The position numbers were made by a program, and so were the translations under genes. From contig CM024182.1 of assembly GCA_013433145.1 (NCBI GenBank), forward strand, positions 6,090,974-6,154,973: a stretch of 64,000 bases of DNA, in the 5' to 3' direction. Shown in pieces: positions 53,401-64,000 of this stretch; position 1 is the stretch's first letter; each line of letters begins with the position of its first letter. This DNA comes from Ascaris suum. Its lineage: Eukaryota; Nematoda; Chromadorea; Rhabditida; Ascarididae. Under the pieces are notes generated by a model. That model was not told where the DNA came from and did not search any database. It saw nothing but the letters and a program-made list of their open reading frames with translations.

Positions 53401-54136
53401 TTAGCATATATCCTGCATAAATAATTAGCAAACCAGAAATAAAAGGTTTCAGACGACGAAAGATATCATTGAATAATCTAAAATGTACTTGATGGTTGGA
53501 TGAATGCGGAAAAGTTAATAAAGCAAATGACTGAAATATAATTTTCAGAACATAAGAATTAAACCGAATAACAAAATAATCGATAATCCAATCAGAAAAG
53601 AGACAAAAAATCCTCAAATATAAAATACATTATAATCTCAAGAGTACAAACACAAAATTCTCCTGCTTAAGATCTAGCGAGACCTCAAGTACAAGGTCGC
53701 GCAGTACAACAGTTCGACGATTGTTTCGGTGATGCTAAAATTGACAATCATTAAAAAAATCAGCTGAATACAGAACAGTTTAATACAATCAAACGCAGTT
53801 AATATGAAGCATACGGAGATCGGCACTCCTGCTCATGAGTGACACTAAAACCTATATTTATATCATAGCTTATAAATAGTTCTCTAAAATGAGCTGAATT
53901 GCTGATATGCAAGTAATTTTGCCTAAATTGCATAAAAAGTTCCTGAAAAGCAAAGCAGTATACAAATTTGCATATATTATTCGCTGCGTTTCGTTCGAGT
54001 CGATTTTTTTTTTTTTATTCTCTCTCTGCGTTTCAAGTCGAATTCGCTCGAGTCGAATGTTTGCTAATTATAAAGAATAGTTGACGAAAATATTCCATAT
54101 GATTATGAAAAATGCATATTTGGCGACTGAGCTCAC

Positions 54137-54171
54137 CAAAATTCATGACCCCCCACCGAAATGAATTCTTT
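54137..54171 (-). CDS. Tentative short exon of the PAN gene
   Basis: A 35-base segment flanked by acceptor ACGTTCAG and donor TTTG|GTGAGC. Its phase fits directly after the exon at 54912-54962, giving RKNSFRWGVMNF across the junction. Very short, so chance is a real alternative. Confidence 0.3.
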
Positions 54172-54911
54172 CTGAACGTTCCAATAAGTATACATTGTAG
54201 TTATCCGCTGTATATCAGTTGACCTATGAACACATTCGGACGAACGGATTGACAGGCAGACAGATAGACATAAAGTTGGAAGGATTGGAAAGAATCTTGT
54301 CAAATGCATTCGAATTTTCACTCCCATTTTAGATATGTGCATATCCGTTTGATGCGTTTAAGGACTCCTGAAATCATCTTCATCGAACCATAAATGTGAA
54401 GTCGATTGTTTGATTTACCTTATATATTATGGGAAACAAATCATGTGACAACTATTTCGTTAGACACAACGCTGAAGAACTTCAATGTCGAAATATGCGA
54501 AATCGAATGATTTTAGTTCAATGCTCGAGACTTATACAACGAAAGATAATTCCTTAATCCTCTTATTCATCCAACGATCATTTTCGGATTAATATTGCCG
54601 CCCATTGATAATAAAACTCGAAAAATGATATATTTTCATAAGTTTGTTTGATGTAATGATTGGAATCTATCAGAATTTTTGAGGGAGATTATCATGCTTC
54701 CTCTTCCAACAATTCGTTCCATTTGAAACGTTCCTACTCACTTCAATAATCTTGAGAAATCGATTACTTTAAGAGATCATTTGTGCGGTTAAAAAGTATA
54801 TTTTATCGTTAGTCATTGAAAGGAGTACCGATCGATTGCACAAAATAAAATATAGAAAATACTCTTCTCTGATACGCCTGGAAAATAGAATAAAGCGATC
54901 GTTCGACATAC

Positions 54912-54962
54912 CTGTCACGAACGGAAATGATCATAGTAATGCTTTGAGTGGGAAATATGCTG
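54912..54962 (-). CDS. Tentative later exon of the PAN gene
   Basis: A 51-base segment between a strong acceptor (AAATTTTAG) and a strong donor (GACAG|GTATGT). Only one phase is open, reading SIFPTQSITMIISVRD. It enters with one base and leaves two, so it does not join directly to the exon ending at 55612; a small exon must lie between if it belongs to this gene. No domain is recognisable from so short a piece. Confidence 0.4.
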
Positions 54963-55611
54963 CTAAAATTTTATATTCAAATCAGCTGTAAGTAGAAATA
55001 GAGAGAGAAAGAAACAACCAATGAGCAAATAATAATATCTTGGAAATGCTATATTAATGCTGTTTATTCAAACATTTTTTTTTCTGCATTTTTGCATATT
55101 TACAAACGTTTCGGGAATAATTCCTTTATCTATACGTATCTTTATGTCAATTTGAATGACCTATATTCAACGTTTAAAGTCACATATGACACTCTGCAAT
55201 TATTTAATTTTGAGAACTATTACTACAAATCTTCCCTTCCTTTTCTATATATATAAATCTATGAACGTATTTTTATTGACGATTAACGCATAATAGTACA
55301 TAGTTCAATTTAGCAATATGTAAAAAATCGAAAGGAAACAATGGACGAAGGAGAAGGCCAGGGTTGATTCCAAAAATTTGCCGATGCAACCGAAACAAAA
55401 TTAGTGAAAGATAGAGGCATTGGGAAAGATTGTTAGAATATCGCCTGCGATATTTTTAAGTACGATTGAAGTGATTTTCGACTTGATAGACATTCACGAT
55501 AAACGACCAATGGAAGGAAATTCTCTTTTTGAGAATATATAGTTTATTCGGATAAGACATTATAACGATACTTAATATTACAATTTACTCTAAACCTTAT
55601 TAACAGTTTAC

Positions 55612-58600
55612 TTTTCGAAGATAATAAACGAGTGCGCCATCTTCATTTTCATGAGCGTTGCCTTCCGATGGGATTCGAGAGCTAAGTGCACAATGATTTG
55701 TGAACCTATAAAAATCCTTTCATCAAAAAATTTTCGCATTAAGAAATATTTGCGTATTTTTGAAAAAAGAATTGTTTTCTTAAAATGAGTGATATTAGAA
55801 ATTATTAAACAACAATTATAAAAATTTTAAAATATTTGCATAAAAATGATGAGATTCCTATTTATTTTCGTATTCAAATAGTCGTTGCTTAATAATCGAC
55901 CAAACTAATTGGAAAGCATAAAATAGGAATTTTCTTTAGCAGATCCAAGAAACATTTCAAATGGACTATTTCAGTCATTAAAGTCATTGATGAATAAATC
56001 CATCCAAAAAAAAATCTGACTCTTAATATTGCCTCAACTTGATAATTCCTTTTTTATCATCACCTATCAATGAGTATAGCATTAAAAGATACCTTTCCCT
56101 AATAAATACCTATCCTGTTCTATTCTCGACGTTTTCTAATATTCAGGTTGCAACATCCTCCTCATGGAAGATATACTCAGCGATATGTTTTCAATACCGA
56201 TACTATTGATGAACTATTAGCATGAAAAGTACTCATTTTTGAATATTGTATAAAATTTTTTTAAATTCAACAATTACTTTTAATAAAATCCCCAAAAAAA
56301 AAATTCGATCATGAAAATTTCTGCAAAAAATTCAATCAATAAAAAAAAATCAATCAACGAAAAATATATGAAACTTACGTTGAGAAACCAACAACGATAC
56401 ATTTGTGTTTATTTTCTAAGCAATTCAAACATAATCGGCATATATGAACGCATTGATCGATCGATGACGAACGAATAACTAATTCGAAATTCGTTTTTAA
56501 CGGATATATTTGTCTAGAATTTTTACTGATATATCAAAAAACTTCGATGAAAATTACAAGTGAAAAAATTTATGCAAATGAAATATGCAAATGGGAATGA
56601 CGCTAAAAAATGAGACGAATTTAAATATCGAAATTGTTCACTTTTATACATTCTCTCAACTATGACTAAATAAACCTCATAGATTAGTATATGTGCGCAT
56701 GAATGTTGCCCTTATATAGATATTTACTGTTATATAATCAATTACTCTTCGATTATTTATTGTTTAGATTACTGCACAATTACTTAATTAGTTATATCGG
56801 TAAGAAAACGCTGGCACTACTCGATAGTCGCTTTAATCGTAATTAGAAATTGAAGTCATTGATAATCTCTCGAATATATCGTAATCCACAGTGGTTGAAA
56901 AAGAATAAGTTGAACCTGAAGCAGGCATTGTTGCCTGAATCACGAAGAATACGATTGAATTTTCGACTGCTGTCAGCCATAACGCCTTTCTCCGTTTCAA
57001 CGCCATATGAATCGATTGTTTTTGCATCCACCTAAAAATGAACGATTGAAACTAAGGCAACTCCGAAATCTGGTCGCTTATGCAGCGCTTCTAGCTCTGC
57101 CACGACAATTGAGCCACTGACAAGTGCGCCTCTAATAGGTGGCCATCAGTTTAAGGCTGTGGCTATAGCTTATTCCCAGGCTTTCAACGCTGCCTGTGGC
57201 GCCATAGCATTTAGCAACGCTTCACAACTTTTAATTACCACATACCTGATGACCATCTATTAGGGTGCATTTGTTGGGAAGGGATATAAGTGTAATTTTT
57301 TCAACATTACAGCTTTAGTTTCGCTTTTTAAGCACTAAACAATAGAGACGACGAGTGCATCGATAAAAATCAATTAAGACCTTATTTTTGCCACAACAGA
57401 TACACTACTGTCATCTAATCGACGCAGATGGCTCTCAGTTATTGTAATCATAGACAACTATCAGTTAGCACTCGTTCATTATCATCTTCGAGCCACTTTC
57501 GATGATTACCGATATTTTTGTATCGATATTTTAGCCCTTCAATCATCGTGAAAACATCTTTCAGTAAACATGAAATTTGGCGCGATATAGAAAACCAATG
57601 AAATCCTTGTCGGTACTGCTGTATGTAAATGATGAGTTGAGTATATAAAAGTATGCATTTTTAAGTGTATTTTCTTAGTGATATATACTCTGACAGAGTT
57701 CATGAAATCTTAGCACATCTGCTAACTACAAATTTCCGCTTTTTAAGACTGTCGATTAGTAGGTAAAACCTAGAGGACAATTAATCTTGCACGTTGACTC
57801 GTTCATTATTTCAACAGGAACTGTTTTTCCAAATAAAAAAAAGTTTCACACCTTGATTTCTATTATTAGTTTTTCACTGCATATAAATCCACCGTCTAAT
57901 ATCAGTGAAAGAGAACAATCTGAATCATGAGGTAGCAGATCGTCGTATGATGTACACTACATCAACGAATTTCCTCGGTATTATTTCAGTGATTGTTCCT
58001 GAGTTGAGACTATCGAACAGATGAACAGGCATATTTGAACACTCATAAAGACAACATGCCGTAACGAATTCAGTCGAAGTAATTTTTCAAAAGAGGATAG
58101 AAATGGAGAGAAACTCTTCTAATCCTTTGAGGGAATCTTCTGATTCTAAAGATTTCCAAAGACAGTGGTTTTAAAAACTCACAGTAGACACTGAAGTCAG
58201 TGTTGTTTCAAACCACACAGTAGTTCCTTCTGGTGGTGCACCATAACCTGACCACTCGATGTTTTTCTCACGGATAAGTGGTGTGAAGTGAGTCGAGGTC
58301 ATATAAGGCTCAGTTGACGAGATTGGCTCGAATGTTTCAAATTCAGGTGTTGCTGCTGTAGTCAAAGGAACCGATTGAGTACCATCATAGGACGTCGCAG
58401 ATTCGGTCATGCCACCGCCATAAGCATCCGGCGCAGAGAGCAGCTCATGACAAATTGGAAGCTCGACTGGTTGTTGCATGCCTAAAGAAAGATCTAATCT
58501 ATGCATACATTCACTGAATTGTTTTCGAATTATCGCTGAACTAATCTCGAGGATATTTTCTCTCCTGAAATTGAAAAAATAATATCAAAACTTTTTTGGG

Positions 58601-61600
58601 GGAATGATTGGGAATTCGAATGAGGATATACAGAAATTTTTTCTAAAATTACCCAATGGGATAATATTCTCGTTGAGCGAATTATTCAAATCAACTTTCA
58701 ATAAATCATCGTCGATGCATTTATTTTCCATATAAATCGCTTTATCATCATCGATAAACAAATCAGGCATAGTATTCCGATTTTGTGACGCAATAATACA
58801 CTCCTAAAATCTTTTAATATGTTGTATTTTATTTTTTTTAAATTATAAATCCTAATTTCAATAAAAATATAATTAGCATTATTTTAAAGAATATACTTTA
58901 TTACTCTTTATGCCTTCAGATTTTAAAAATTTTCTTATTATATCCAAAATAGGCTCATTTTTTTTAAATTTTATCAGTATTTCATAGAGCGTTTATAGTT
59001 AACGATCTCGTAATCATCTGCTAAAATAAAGCAGTCGTAAAAACCGATTCATTCATATAACCGTATAAAGAGAACGATGAGGATATTGTCTCTCCTGAAA
59101 TCGAAATAATGTCAAAATTTTTCCTGGGGAATGAGACTCATTTGTATCGTAACAGTGGAAATTAAGCCCTAGTGGAAATTTATTGGAATTGAAATAACCA
59201 TATTACAAAAATTTCGATTATTTCAAAAGATGAATGTAGTATAATGCCAAATTCCAAAAAATAAATAATAATAATAATAAAGGTTTACTTTCAGATGATC
59301 AATAGCTCATTACTTTGGCTATAGAGTAAGTTATTTTTATATAATGAAAAGAAATTTAAGCGTTTTAAAAGAAACCTCTTCTTTAGGATAATAAATGACC
59401 GATTTGCAAATAATATTATTGTCATGTTGTGAGTTTAAACATAATTTTTGACATTTTATTTCCGTAGGGATATCTTGAATTACTTGATCAACCACACCGA
59501 TTAAAACTTTACCACGTAACGTTATGAAACATGCATTTTTCAAGATTGCAGCCATCGCTCTTGTTGGACCTGAAATTGTAGGTGTAATATCATTGCTTCC
59601 ATATCATATCAATGAATGGCTCCGTTACTGCTCTTCGTCATATAGTTACAGTTCTCTTTATCTCCTACTTGCATCGCCAACGTTAATGTTTGTTGAGTGT
59701 AATTCAGCGTGTTTGAGGCTGATGCTCAAGGCTAGATTGCCAAATAATGATAAATGCCTTACCGAAACCGATGACAAATTGCAGCTTACTAATTTGAGCA
59801 ACGCTCTTTATCGAACGGATTTTCTACGTTCACTTTATTGTTATGGTGTTTTTCTTATTGAATCATAAGTAATTAAACTTCATGATCCATAGCAAGAAAC
59901 TTCTAGGTAAAGAGTCCGAATTGACTCGAAAGTTTGAGAACGAAATATTTTATTGTACCATAGGATTTCATTATCCATTAACAGATGATTAGCATATAGC
60001 TTAGGAAAATATTTTATAGCGACGAAATTTCTTGTTAGGAACGAAATTTTCTAAAAGCCCGAATATTATAAACTACGATCAAATCGTTATGCATATTCCT
60101 ATGCGTGAATTTTTTTCTCCGTAGATGAAGGCAAAAAATTTCTTTTGGAGGCGAGAGGATGAAATTATGAATTTGCAATAAGCTTAGAGAATTTAATGTC
60201 TGCAATTTTTTCAGCGTTTTTTTTTTGTTGTCAGTAACGATTTATAATATTCCTATATTGGATCGATTGATCTATATTTGGATCAATAGAGAATTTAGGC
60301 ATGCAGTCTTTAGGCAAGATTCATTTCTTAATTATCTACACGATTTACATAGAAATTTGAATTTCTATTGGTTTTTTTTTCGAGAGTTTTTCGTGTATTT
60401 TCGAAGAATTTTTTGCAAAATTATCTAAATTTTAAATGCGCTTATCGATCTGATTGAATTTTTGGATAATTTACTATATTAGAGATAACTTATCGATAGC
60501 TTATCAATCACAATAAATTTTTGATCAATTTTTTTTCTGAAATAACCGAAATTTAAGAGATTAAAGTTTTGTCGTATAGTCGATTGCAAATGAAAAAAAA
60601 AAACAAACAATTAGTTAAGGATTTTCTTAATTTGTCAAACGCTTAGAAATGAATTTTTGTGCGTTCTTTTTTGTTCCATTCGAAATTTTGATTGAATAGT
60701 GAAAAAAAAAGTCGAGGACTATGGCAGTTTTTTTTGGCATATTTTCATCTCTTGATTTTCAGATTCTTCTTAGAAAATTCCGAAATTGAAAGAAAAAAAA
60801 TTGTTTTTCAAAGTTTTTTTTCCACGTGAAAATATCGAAAAATTCAAATCAATAAACTTTATCATTGAAAATAAATAATAAAATAATAATAATGAATGTA
60901 TAAAATAATAAATGAATACCATAGCAAAGTCTGTGGTAATAATCGGTTTTTCGGTGTTCAGTATAGACGATCGAATATTTCGATGGTGTTCTTCTTTTAT
61001 CACTACTATTCAGAACGCATACATTTATACGAACATAGTAAAGAATTGATCTAAATTTAAATCCGATTTTTTATTAGTCTTTGTGTAAAAATTATCAAAG
61101 AGTGAATAAAACCGACCGACATTTGCGCCGACTAGATTGATCTATGTTATGCTTTATAAAAGTTCAATTCGCACCGTGGCCATAGCGTATTCATTGTTAG
61201 ATTTAATGCTTATTAAACGTCTGAATCGATGGTGTGGTCTTTATTTATCGCTTATTTTCATCTCCTCAACATATAAGAAAGCTGCACAATATCATTGCAT
61301 TATCAGATGGTAAAAGAAAACAGAATACAAGGATAGCAATAGCGTATCGGATAGCAAAGCTCAAGCACGCATTACGTCGCATAATTCGGCGATCAAATAA
61401 TGAAGTCTTAGTTCAAACGACTGCCGCAAACTACTGCGAGAAGATATTTATAGTGGTGGGATTTGAAAAATATAGCACGTGTTTGGAAAGAAGGAAAGCG
61501 AGAGAATTATACCCTCAAAGTTTTTTTGGCTCATTATCCACTACCCACACTAAAGCCTACTATATAGAATTACCTTGTGCAGGTAAAAACATTCAAGTGG

Positions 61601-61963
61601 CATATATGGACGTCTGCTTATTCGTTTTTTTTTTTTTTGCATATTAGTGAAAACAGATAATACAGCTGATGTATGAAAAAGATTGATCTACTGGAGTTAA
61701 ACAACGAATCTTCTGATTTGGGTTTTTATAACCTCGCACCTTAAATCGGCTCTAATGTTTGATCGATTAGATATTAGCAATTACAACCTGCACTGAAAGC
61801 GTTCCTCGAGAAGACACTCCATAAGGCATTGATTAACGGTCGCATTGATAATCGCTAATCGAGCCGATCCCCTCAATGAACGTTTCTCGAATTTCATGAA
61901 GCATTCATCATAAAGAGCGGATGCTATGAAGAGAATAGAAAGCATCATCGACCATCCTAACAT
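55612..61963 (-). CDS. Secreted multi-PAN/Apple protein, NOAH/LET-653-like, 3' end missing
   Basis: Eight exons in order on the minus strand: 61963-61788, 61050-60920, 59569-59376, 58803-58653, 58535-58183, 57031-56916, 56513-56379, 55681-55612. Every junction keeps one reading frame (442 codons so far). Residues 1-18 are a signal peptide. PAN1 runs from Cys21 (DECFMKFEKR) through QCRSILYY and CVLNSSDKRR to DYYHRLC (about 101). PAN2 runs from Cys116 (ACFITLRG) through ICKSVIYYP to YMENKC (196). A linker follows (about 218-370), rich in Ser, Thr and Pro at 250-290, likely O-glycosylated. PAN3 starts at Cys372 (NACFRQIYPL) with IDQCVHICRLC and KCIVVGFS. PAN modules with a Thr/Ser-rich linker are typical of apical matrix proteins such as NOAH and LET-653, which end in a ZP domain. 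Exon 5 uses an internal acceptor (AGTTCAG at 58536-58542) because the first one is out of phase. The 3' end is unresolved. Confidence 0.82.
59263..59281. repeat. (AAT)n short microsatellite
   Basis: About six AAT/TAA units in an intron of the PAN gene. Confidence 0.8.
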
Positions 61964-61973
61964 CTTATCCAAC

Positions 61974-61983
61974 CTGAATTATA
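61974..61983 (-). promoter_or_regulatory. Probable trans-splice or 5' intron acceptor of the PAN gene
   Basis: On the minus strand a T/A-rich tract ends in ATTCAG, ten bases before the ATG at 61963. A TTG codon at 61972 is in frame but the ATG gives a better signal peptide. The acceptor could receive a spliced leader or join an unseen upstream exon. Confidence 0.5.
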
Positions 61984-63919
61984 ATAGCAATATTGCAGTT
62001 ATTAAAGCAATTAAAAAATTCTTTGAGCATTATGAATAATAAAATCTATCAATAATTCATTTTCAACGCTTCACTAATGCCTTTAGCGATAAGGAATTTC
62101 AGGACTCACCAGTCCTCCCCTCCCTTCCAGGATTCATTGCCTCTAATGGGCTTCTTCACTTTTCTCCAATGGCTCCCTGCGAGGTGGATGTAACTTCCAA
62201 GTCCCATCAAATAATTATGCATATGATGTCGTGGACTTGCGCATGTACGCATATGTGTGCCGGTGAACTTGTGTGTCTGTCTGTCCGCTTGTCCGGCAAA
62301 CTAAAATACGGAACCAACAAAGCTTGAGCTATGAAATTTGATGAATGCAACAAATATAATATGCATAAAATGGTGACATTTAAACGATAGCTCACGGTGA
62401 TCCATTGAATTTAATAGAGTAATGGACATTCAAGGATAGAAAAATTTGCATACATCATACATAGGTCTATTTTTCATTTTGCACCAGCCATGCGGCAAAA
62501 AATGAGTCTTCTGTGGTGAATTTATTTAAGCGGTCGGTTCAATTTAAATATGAAAGCAATATTTTGCATATTTATTATTTGATGGTAATTACTGAAAATG
62601 ATTGATAAGATGCGAGAAATGTGAAAAGCGCATATTGTATCAATTCCCTTTATTACGCTATTGCGTTTAAGTATTTCATTACAACTATGGTATATAATTT
62701 GATTTATACAATAGGCCTTAACATATATTTATTTTCTACAACGCCTATTAACAATCATAAATAAATATGAATCAACATTACAATATAATAATATGAAAGT
62801 AAATCAATTGATGCAATAATGTCCTTAAAATTATTCAACACTTCAAATTCGAATAAACTGGAGATAAATCACGACTTACATCCTCGTCATTGACTATCAA
62901 GAAACTTCCTTAGTATAGTCTATAAATAAGAGGATAAATTAGTGGATGTATTCTATGAAGCCTTCATAATGCTCACATAAACGCAGCAATGTGAACGGGT
63001 TTATGTTTTTTTCAAATAAAGGATCGACATTGTATAGATGTGAAGTATTCACAGAATATGTCTGTTTGAATGCGATTTGCTGACCGATTCTACAACAACG
63101 AATCAAAGGAGAGATCTATCAAGTAAACACTTCAACGTTCATCCGGCATAATGACAGCCATCTGGCGCGTGTATATCATCGACAAGCGGCACCTCGAAAA
63201 CGATTATTACAGAGCTTCTTTCTACAAGTGCTAGAATTTCATGCAATGCGTTGCGATGCTTGCTGAGCGTTTTGCAAATGAGGCAATTTGTCGAATAAAC
63301 TGTAAGCTAATGTTGAAGAAGCATATATGACAAGCATTTTTGTGCTTTTTTTTCAAGTCATCGCATGAGGAAATTATTGAAATATGCAAAACAACAATAA
63401 ATCGCCTAATAATACGCTTTCCTAGAAACATAATTGACCATACAAATATTCAAGAACAAAATTTGTTCGACACAAGAGAAATTCTATATTTTTCAGTGCT
63501 AACCGATGAGGTTAACAATTGTAGAGAAATTGAGTTTATTGAAATAATAATTAGAAAATCAAATTTCATCGACATAACTTTTATATTCCGTCAATACAAA
63601 TTATTAGACTCTTCTATAGAAACAACATATCTATCGGATAAGCATATAAATTCGACATATGTTCTTGAAGAAATTTGTATAAACATTTAGATAGGTCTCT
63701 AGAATTTCCCTTGTGAACAATAAATTCAAAAAAAAAACCGATAAAAAGTTCAATCGAAAGAATACAGAAAACAATTTCAAAGTGCAATCTAAACCGCAAT
63801 CATACAATTGTCGAAACCTCCAAGTATGATTTGAGAAGTATGATGGAGGAAAGATTTTTTTAAAGTTATAATTCACGGTACTATATAAAACAAAATGAGG
63901 AATAACGTCTCATCATGTG

Positions 63920-63920
<1 letters not shown>
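61984..63920. other. 5' flank of the PAN gene
   Basis: AT-rich, with a short C/T-richer patch at 62.10-62.29 kb. Nothing coding was recognised. This is the likely promoter side of the minus-strand PAN gene. Confidence 0.5.

Positions 63921-64000
<80 letters not shown>
63921..64000. repeat. (TA)n microsatellite reaching the window end
   Basis: At least 80 bp of perfect TA; the true length is not visible. Confidence 0.98.

Larger units (their letters stand above)
45365..54136. other. Possible long introns of the PAN gene, with decayed sequence
   Basis: If the exons at 49.0 and 45.3 kb belong to the PAN gene, this is intronic. The stretches 46.4-47.5 and 51.0-51.7 kb have lower AT content and near-open frames with single stops, as in old insertions. 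At 52.57-52.70 kb several frames are open, including LIRETRIIPVTSEKTHNNPH on the plus strand, but the plus side lacks an acceptor. Octamer motifs (ATGCAAAT) cluster at 52.74-52.93 kb. Confidence 0.4.

Noticed and set aside
54370..54480. Good acceptor (GTTCTTCAG) and donor (AAG|GTAAATC) pair on the minus strand at about 54.42-54.47 kb
   Set aside because: All three phases of the enclosed segment contain stop codons.
61234..61647. 137-codon plus-strand frame inside the PAN gene
   Set aside because: It starts with GTG, ends in poly-Phe, and lies in the first intron of the well-supported minus-strand gene.

Overview
The window looks like nuclear DNA of a nematode. It is strongly AT-rich. Its introns end in short T-rich acceptors (TTTCAG, TTTTAG). 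Two start codons lie a few bases after a good 3' splice acceptor, as expected for spliced-leader trans-splicing. The recognisable genes belong to metazoan families with nematode-type features: an FLR-2/GPA2-like glycoprotein hormone and an insulin-like peptide with a CPPGG B chain. I see no rRNA, tRNA, CRISPR array or bacterial-type operon. The clade within nematodes cannot be fixed from this sequence.

Layout. 1-12.0 kb: no supported gene; simple repeats, a 138-bp TA tract, a near-perfect 60-base hairpin and a palindromic octamer site. 12.1-13.8 kb (+): three-exon gene for a ten-cysteine GPA2/FLR-2-type cystine-knot hormone. 13.8-36.7 kb: mostly non-coding, with duplicated segments, hairpins and a few possible orphan exons (22.5, 30.6 and 33.6 kb). 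36.8-39.2 kb (+): two-exon insulin-like precursor (signal peptide, B chain, short C-peptide, A chain), with a 208-bp TA tract in the intron. 39.2-54 kb: repeat-rich, degraded-looking DNA with weak exon candidates on both strands. 55.6-62.0 kb (-): eight consecutive, phase-compatible exons of a secreted PAN/Apple-domain protein (three PAN modules, with a Ser/Thr/Pro-rich linker between the second and third). The 3' end of this gene lies further left. Possible later exons at 54.9, 54.1, 49.0 and 45.3 kb are listed separately with low confidence. 62-64 kb: 5' flank, ending in another TA tract that runs off the window.

The genes do not form one pathway by position. Two encode secreted hormones (a glycoprotein-hormone alpha-type subunit and an insulin family peptide). 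The third probably encodes an apical extracellular-matrix or cuticle protein of the NOAH/LET-653 kind. I did not find a clear new multi-gene system. The least conventional items are the PAN-PAN-linker-PAN arrangement, the long N-terminal leader on the GPA2-like protein, the short dispersed TGTCCATTGGTCACT repeat around the insulin gene, the 8.1-kb hairpin and the C-rich dispersed repeat family. Exon boundaries were worked out by hand from splice signals and reading phase. They agree in phase across every junction given for the three main genes, but no transcript or database evidence was available.
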